Positions 33,601-36,824 of a DNA stretch of 36,824 nt are shown here, in pieces. A program made the translations under genes and the position numbers. Numbering within the stretch: position 1 is the stretch's first letter; every line of letters starts with the position of its first letter. The DNA comes from Oligoflexia bacterium (GTDB lineage Bacteria > Bdellovibrionota > UBA1018 > CAIMNF01), in assembly GCA_903845155.1 (NCBI GenBank), contig CAIMWN010000082.1, positions 1 through 36,824 on the forward strand, written 5' to 3'. The notes under the pieces were generated by a model that saw only the letters and a list, made by a program, of their open reading frames with translations, was not told the DNA's origin and did no database searches.

Positions 33601-33853
33601 GGAAGTGGTATTCGTAATAATAGGAAAGGTAACTTTCCATTTGGGATGGATCAAGGCCTCCATAGGGTTGTGCCACGTAAATTACGGGTAGTGATAAATC
33701 GGGCAAAATATCCCTGGGCATTTTAATGACTGCTAATACTGAAAACAAAATGAGACTGGTTACCACCACCATTACGCTGATGGGTTTTCGCATCGCTAAA
33801 TTGACGATGGACGCGCCTTTACTGGGTGCTGATGGACTATTGATTTCTTTCAC
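30662..33853 (-). CDS. RND transporter with a non-canonical proton relay
   Basis: A protein of 1063 residues, full length. MRKPISVMVVVTSLILFSVL begins span 1, and MPRDILPDLSLPVIYVAQPY is the typical start of the first periplasmic loop. Span 4 has GILVDETTVTIEN, i.e. D413-E414 where AcrB has Asp-Asp. Span 10 has IGVSVANSILIV with A949 where AcrB has the relay Lys. This pattern belongs to a distinct subgroup of RND proteins, so coupling differs from AcrB. The start is the GTG at 33853 with AGGAAGG 8 nt upstream. No fusion or outer-membrane factor gene adjoins it. The other RND pump (25714) is only distantly related. Confidence 0.92.
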   Translation of the reverse strand: MKEINSPSAPSKGASIVNLAMRKPISVMVVVTSLILFSVLAVIKMPRDILPDLSLPVIYVAQPYGGLDPSQMESYLSYYYEYHFLYISGIEHIESKNIQGTSLIKLKFHPGTDMAQAMGETVAEVNRSRAFMPPGTVPPFVVRFDAGSSPVGKLVFTSEKRTLGELQNYALNNVRPIFATLQGVSAPPPFGASARTIVIEVDPRKLAALDLSADQVTNALLDSNQIIPSGNIHDGTQYPIVPVNGVVSDINEILKTPLRPGKNNPVFLGDFATVKDASDLPTGYALVNGKRTVYIPVTKRSDASTLAVVDLVKENLPRFQAALPDDIKVSYEFDQSGYVRRSIASLVMEALLGAILTGFMVLLFLRDFQSVFIVVLNIPIALLSSLVALWIFNQTVNIMTLGGLALAVGILVDETTVTIENIFSHLARGSTVNRAVLDGTNEILKPALLTLLCVLSVFLPSFFMEGVTRALFVPLTLSVGFSMISSFILSRTLVPVLCSWMLKTYHHEDETSFFNRLKGKYELAVQALNHHRKTIVLSYFLIAFAITGYCFVKIGAEIFPQADAGQFQLRLRGPTGTSINNTEAYTLKLIDFTKQIVGAANVESTVAFVGTQPSNYAVNNIHLWTSGSQEAVLEVALLEGTSIKMPELKERLREKVRTEMPEVTISFEPSNLVDRAMSDGSTTPIEIAVTGKDLQKDAELAEKLKTAISTLPYLRDIQLGQRLDFPTISVNVDRTKAGYQGITVHQVGSALVPATSSSRFIAQNYWSDPKSGINYQVQVQVPQNFMTSVHDIEELPMPGFNGNAVKLREVAKVTKGVSVGEYDRYNMQRMITITANLHGMDLAHAVHDINKIVKNNTLEKPRGVEVYSRGQMESYAEMFRGLTSGLGIAIVIIFLLLAANFESIPLSLNVLATVPAVLAGSLTFLMLTGSTLNIESFMGMIMAIGVSVANSILIVTFSERLRLVNLDSTRSAIEGAKSRLRPIMMTSLAMLAGMLPMSLGLGEGGEQTAPLGRAVMGGLFASTFTTLFIVPLVFSWMHEKRSVTSNSLDPDDPAFDKSAGHIV

Positions 33854-33913
33854 GGGTTAAACCTTCCTATATTAAGTTAAGCTGATTGACGTTTTATAAA
33901 ATCGAAAAACGGC

Positions 33914-34264
33914 TTAACTGGAGGGCGGAGGAGTGGGAATAAGTGTAACAACACTGGGTGGTATCATTTCGGCGGAAGACCAAGAATTCGACACCATTAT
34001 GGAATTTGAAAAATTCGCAAACGTCGGGCAGGAAATGTTATTCAGATGATTGGATTCATCGCTCAACCGAATGGAGTTGACCTTCAGATGGTGAGAGCAA
34101 AATTGAATTAAAATATTTTGGGTAGATGGGGATGCTTTCGAAACTGTACTTTGAACGTGATTGTAATTCTCCAAAGTAGGTAAGTGACGTTGTGCAAAGG
34201 TTGAAACCCTAGCGCTAAAGAGGAGAAGTAAAAGCACGATACAAAAATTCTTCACAAAGTTCAT
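33914..34264 (-). CDS. Small secreted protein of unknown function
   Basis: A protein of 116 residues with a signal peptide (MNFVKNFCIVLLLLLFSARV then STFA). The mature part has two Cys (QFCSHH, ISCPTF), many Ser and Asn, and a Pro-rich end (PTPPPSS). I do not recognise it. The reading frame extends to 34303, but the ATG at 34264 gives the clean signal peptide, with GGTGG about 11 nt upstream. It ends 60 nt before the RND gene start on the same strand and may be co-transcribed with it. Confidence 0.5.
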   Translation of the reverse strand: MNFVKNFCIVLLLLLFSARVSTFAQRHLPTLENYNHVQSTVSKASPSTQNILIQFCSHHLKVNSIRLSDESNHLNNISCPTFANFSNSIMVSNSWSSAEMIPPSVVTLIPTPPPSS

Positions 34265-34403
34265 TTCAGTTAATCCACCTATTATCTTAGCGGCACCTGA
34301 CAAAACTAATCAACAATTATTACACTCTTTTAATATAATAGGAGCTATTCCGTCTAACTAGCTGATAATGAGAAGTAAATTTGAAGGACCGATTTAAATT
34401 TTA

Positions 34404-34427
34404 TTTTACAATATGCGTTATGTAAAA
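34404..34427. promoter_or_regulatory. Operator-like inverted repeat TTTTACA-N10-TGTAAAA
   Basis: Perfect 7-bp arms, 10-nt spacer, in the AT-rich 269-bp gap between the small secreted protein gene and the barrel gene. Such an arrangement fits a dimeric repressor (two helical turns between arm centres, about 17 bp). A short palindrome CAGTATACTG follows at 34450-34459. The rest of the gap holds a possible -10 (TAATAC at 34513) close to the barrel start and nothing else I can name. Confidence 0.45.
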
Positions 34428-34533
34428 ACAAATGAGCTAAAGTGAGTATCAGTATACTGGTTCAATTTTTTGGAGAAACACGTCCTCATATTTACTTACG
34501 CTCTAGATCAAGTAATACTGGCCCGGGGGATCC

Positions 34534-35886
34534 ATGAACATTTTTTCACATCTGCACTCACTTCTTTTGGTGAGTGCACTACTGAGCTTTTGCCCAGCAT
34601 GGGCGCAGGTATCCCCTCAGGAGGCCCACCAGAAACTAGAGAATACCTCCTCCGATTTTCAAGACCCTTGGGTTAAGAAAGTGATGGGGCTAAAAGACGC
34701 GAAACTGACGCAATTTGTGCTTAATCAATATCAAAAATTTGGTGCTGCTGGCCTGAAGGACAAAAAATTCAGAGCGCGAGTTAATGATTTCGTTGCGCGT
34801 AACTATAGACTTGATTTGAGACGAGTGGATAATGTGAGTATTCCAGAACGGGAATCTCCTTTTTTTATGATGGGTTCTGTTTCCACTACCGTTGCGTTTT
34901 ATGGCGAAGACGAAGATCTGCCAACGGGTGCAACGGTCGGGGGAGGGAGTGGGCCCACCAATGGCATTCCGAATTCAGCGAATTTAACATTGATGGGTGG
35001 TTACATTCTATCTGCTGATGACCAAATAGCAGGTCTTTATATGCATACTTTACGTTTTAGCGAACAAGATCAAACCAATAGTGATTCGACGTTCGTGCCC
35101 CCCGATAATATTTCTGGAATTACCTATACTCACGACCTTTCTCGGTTTTTTGCCATGCAAGTGGGAGAATCCTATTTGGATACTACAGGATTTCAAGATC
35201 CAACTTTGGGCCTGAGTTATACCAAAGATGATCATCCCGAAGAAGAGGCAGGATATAAATACATTTTGGGTGTAAGTTTGAGTGCTCCCGTCTCTGATAA
35301 AAGCCAACAGCTAGGTAAAATCACCACGCTTGCATTAAGTGGCTCATTTAATTACAAAACCCCCGATTGGAAAACGCGCTTAAAGATTAATTATTCATAC
35401 ACTTATTATAAAAACGACGAAGTTTTGAATGATTCCGAAGACACCGCCTCCGGTGCATATAGTGGAGGGGGCACCACGGAAAATGACGATGGTACGATTA
35501 CACCTAATTTTCCAAGTTATGATGTTAATTATACTTCGCGGGAACTTGCCCGCACGATGGTGAATTTTACCGAAAAATATAGGCTCGCATCGCATTTTGA
35601 TTTAGGAATTGCTGCAAAAGTTTCTTATAGTTTTCTCAATAGCACATTTTCAAAATGGAGCAGTAACTGCACTTTGCTATCGGTGGGAGCGCATGCGTCT
35701 GGATTGTCAGCCGAAATGGCTGCCACTTTAACATCACTCACTTTTGACCAAGACCGCTTTACTCTACCTTCTAATTTAGGAGTGAAGTTGACGCTCTCTT
35801 ATACGCTGCCGCTATTTGGCGATGCAAAACCGGAACTTTTTAGTTCTCTGAAAGAGAATATGCCTTCGGGAAAGAAAGGGCAGTGA
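34534..35886 (+). CDS. Secreted protein, probable outer-membrane beta-barrel
   Basis: A protein of 450 residues with a signal peptide (MNIFSHLHSLLLVSALLSFC then PAWA, cleavage before QVSPQ). A helical region of about 80 residues (LENTSSDFQDPWVKKVMG, LKDAKLTQFVLNQYQKFG) is followed by strand-rich sequence with many aromatic and polar alternations (IAGLYMHTLRFSEQD, LKINYSYTYYKNDEVL, LGIAAKVSYSFLNST). These look like barrel strands. The tail (SLKENMPSGKKGQ) is polar and lacks the usual terminal Phe. The SD-like GGGGGA lies 3-4 nt before the ATG. No named family recognised. It could be an outer-membrane porin-like channel with a helical periplasmic head. Confidence 0.7.
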   Translation: MNIFSHLHSLLLVSALLSFCPAWAQVSPQEAHQKLENTSSDFQDPWVKKVMGLKDAKLTQFVLNQYQKFGAAGLKDKKFRARVNDFVARNYRLDLRRVDNVSIPERESPFFMMGSVSTTVAFYGEDEDLPTGATVGGGSGPTNGIPNSANLTLMGGYILSADDQIAGLYMHTLRFSEQDQTNSDSTFVPPDNISGITYTHDLSRFFAMQVGESYLDTTGFQDPTLGLSYTKDDHPEEEAGYKYILGVSLSAPVSDKSQQLGKITTLALSGSFNYKTPDWKTRLKINYSYTYYKNDEVLNDSEDTASGAYSGGGTTENDDGTITPNFPSYDVNYTSRELARTMVNFTEKYRLASHFDLGIAAKVSYSFLNSTFSKWSSNCTLLSVGAHASGLSAEMAATLTSLTFDQDRFTLPSNLGVKLTLSYTLPLFGDAKPELFSSLKENMPSGKKGQ

Positions 35887-35935
35887 TGCACGCTGTCGTT
35901 CAATTACTTTCGATTTGATTAATCCTATAAATATT

Positions 35936-35951
35936 CTTAAATAAATTTAAG
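35936..35951. repeat. 16-bp palindrome upstream of the sensor gene
   Basis: CTTAAAT-AA-ATTTAAG, perfect 7-bp arms. A TAGAAT -10-like box lies at 35954-35959, 25 bp before the next ATG, so the palindrome would sit in the spacer region of the promoter, well placed for repression. Confidence 0.45.
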
Positions 35952-35984
35952 TATAGAATCTTTAATTCCGAAAAGGATTCTGTA

Positions 35985-36689
35985 ATGCAAGTTGAAATTA
36001 AACAGATGCTGAATCAAGAGCTAAGGGCGAGAACTCCAGCAGCAGCTGTGGGTGCGCTGTTTTTGTGCCCACTTTTTTTTGGTCTTACTCAACTTTCGCC
36101 GTTTCATTTTATTTGGGCTGGAATTGCGGCCTTGGTGATTATGGTCTCCAGTGTTTTTCGCTACATTCTAATTAATAAAAGCATAAAATTAAATTCGGTT
36201 TTCATTCTTACCTCAGCACTGGGTTGGAGTGTGTTGAGTACTGGCGTTTTTTTAACTTTTAATTTTCAGGCAACTGAGAGTCAGATGATGTTGTTGTTTT
36301 TGAGTGGTATCGCCTCATCGGCATTGATCACCCTCACTGCGAATCCAAAAGTTTTTAAAATCTATGTTGCACTCATTCTCATTATTCCGCCTGGCGTACA
36401 TGCTCTTGTTCTATATGACACTTTAAGTATAAAATATTTGATTATATTTCTGACCTATCTTGTTTTTCTACTAAAATTGTCGAGTGTGTATTACCAAGGT
36501 TTGGTTCACAATTTTGAAAACACAGTGAAGCTTGACCAAGAGCGCTCGGTTCTTCAAACCATTCTTGATACGGTTCCTGGATTCTTGTCTTATATTGATA
36601 AAAATCTAAAATATGTCTCTATGAATTCAAACCTCAGAAATGCACTGGGACTCAAAGAACATGAGTGCAAGGGTAAGAACGTAGGGTAG
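35985..36689 (+). CDS. Membrane sensor with truncated PAS domain
   Basis: A protein of 234 residues, apparently cut short. Residues 1-170 hold five to six spans (AAAVGALFLCPLFFGLTQLS, IWAGIAALVIMVSSVFRYIL and others), the 7TM/MASE-like style of bacterial sensors. A helical linker (NFENTVKLDQERSVLQTILD) leads into a PAS domain, TVPGFLSYIDKNLKYVSMNS then NLRNALGLKEHECKGKNVG, which ends after about 55 residues. A PAS domain needs about 100, and an output domain (kinase or GGDEF) should follow. The stop TAG is at 36687-36689. Just beyond it is the end of a convergent gene, so an insertion or rearrangement probably removed the rest. AAAGGA 7 nt before the ATG supports the start. Confidence 0.72.
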   Translation: MQVEIKQMLNQELRARTPAAAVGALFLCPLFFGLTQLSPFHFIWAGIAALVIMVSSVFRYILINKSIKLNSVFILTSALGWSVLSTGVFLTFNFQATESQMMLLFLSGIASSALITLTANPKVFKIYVALILIIPPGVHALVLYDTLSIKYLIIFLTYLVFLLKLSSVYYQGLVHNFENTVKLDQERSVLQTILDTVPGFLSYIDKNLKYVSMNSNLRNALGLKEHECKGKNVG

Positions 36690-36697
36690 CGTAAAAT

Positions 36698-36824
36698 TTA
36701 TTGTGTAGATTCGGCAGGAGCTTTGAACCAAGCGAGCCGCTTCTGGAAAGTGATTGGGTGCTTTTTCCAATACGCTTCCATCCGAATAGATACAACGGCT
36801 AGAAGGCTGTAGCAAGATTTTTCG
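36698..36824 (-). CDS. C-terminal end of a convergent gene, possibly a transposase (partial)
   Basis: On the minus strand an open frame runs from the window end to TAA at 36700-36698 and gives 42 residues: EKSCYSLLAVVSIRMEAYWK and then KHPITFQKRLAWFKAPAESTQ. The basic aromatic pattern fits the end of a transposase, but this is a guess. It ends 8 bp from the stop of the truncated PAS gene, which would be explained by a mobile element inserted there. No inverted terminal repeat can be checked because the element continues past the window. Confidence 0.4.
   Translation of the reverse strand, partial: EKSCYSLLAVVSIRMEAYWKKHPITFQKRLAWFKAPAESTQ

Noticed and set aside
34522-34533. CCCGGGGGATCC before the barrel gene, like a cloning polylinker, with TCTAGA nearby
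   Set aside because: The match is short and lies where a G-rich ribosome site is expected; no other vector sequence is present.
1-36824. tRNA, rRNA, CRISPR array or phage structural genes
   Set aside because: No cloverleaf, rRNA-like or regularly spaced spacer-repeat sequence was seen by eye; the only regular arrays are the iterons and the GTAACAC units.

Overview
The window carries a plasmid- or chromid-type replication and partition region set among accessory genes. The parts are a replication initiator read leftward (3226-4806), fifteen iterons (4823-5437), a ParA ATPase with a small partner protein (9226-10478), a repeat cluster that could be the partition site (10688-10815), and an excisionase-type HTH gene (10888-11322). 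No rRNA, tRNA, ribosomal-protein or phage structural genes were seen, and no CRISPR array. The many secreted or lipidated proteins of unknown family, the moderate base composition and the gene families present fit a Gram-negative delta-like or Bdellovibrionota bacterium. This placement is an impression from protein style and was not tested.

Layout. 1-3103: end of an unknown gene, a secreted alpha/beta hydrolase, a DUF3617-like secreted protein, a multi-pass membrane protein and a Bcp peroxiredoxin. 3226-5440: initiator gene and iteron origin. 5441-6485: a frameshifted ChaN/erythromycin-esterase-like gene and a small secreted protein. 6538-9121: cupin, YgiD-type dioxygenase and a decayed NADP-binding oxidoreductase, divergent from a LysR regulator with a dyad operator between them. 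9141-11322: par operon with its terminator, repeat-rich intergenic region and HTH gene. 11568-13784: a secreted protein and a large lipoprotein built from Gly/Ala-x3 tetrapeptide repeats. 14047-17125: SDR oxidoreductase, orphan MASE1 histidine kinase, Lys-rich secreted protein and a strong bidirectional terminator. 17147-20792: secreted esterase-like hydrolase, YcaC-like cysteine hydrolase and a secreted serine beta-lactamase-family hydrolase. 20886-25587: DUF2914 membrane protein, YqjD/YqjE-like pair with a candidate outer-membrane protein, secreted Bcp, Cys-repeat protein, lipoprotein and DUF1059 protein. 25714-33853: two RND pumps flanking an Old Yellow Enzyme and a lipoprotein. 33914-36824: small secreted protein, candidate outer-membrane barrel, and a PAS-containing membrane sensor cut short next to the tail of another gene.

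How the parts may work together. The iterons share a core CGTG-N4-CACG and lie mostly 21-22 bp apart, so the initiator would bind one face of the helix; one iteron sits upstream of the initiator gene and could autoregulate it. Iteron-like part-sites occur at the parA promoter and could link copy control to partition. Upstream of parA, three 20-bp units of the form heptamer-NNAAAA-heptamer (heptamer GTAACAC or its complement, in three orientations) are the best candidate for a new type of centromere or operator, recognised by the ParA partner or by the HTH protein. This is the most interesting part of the window.
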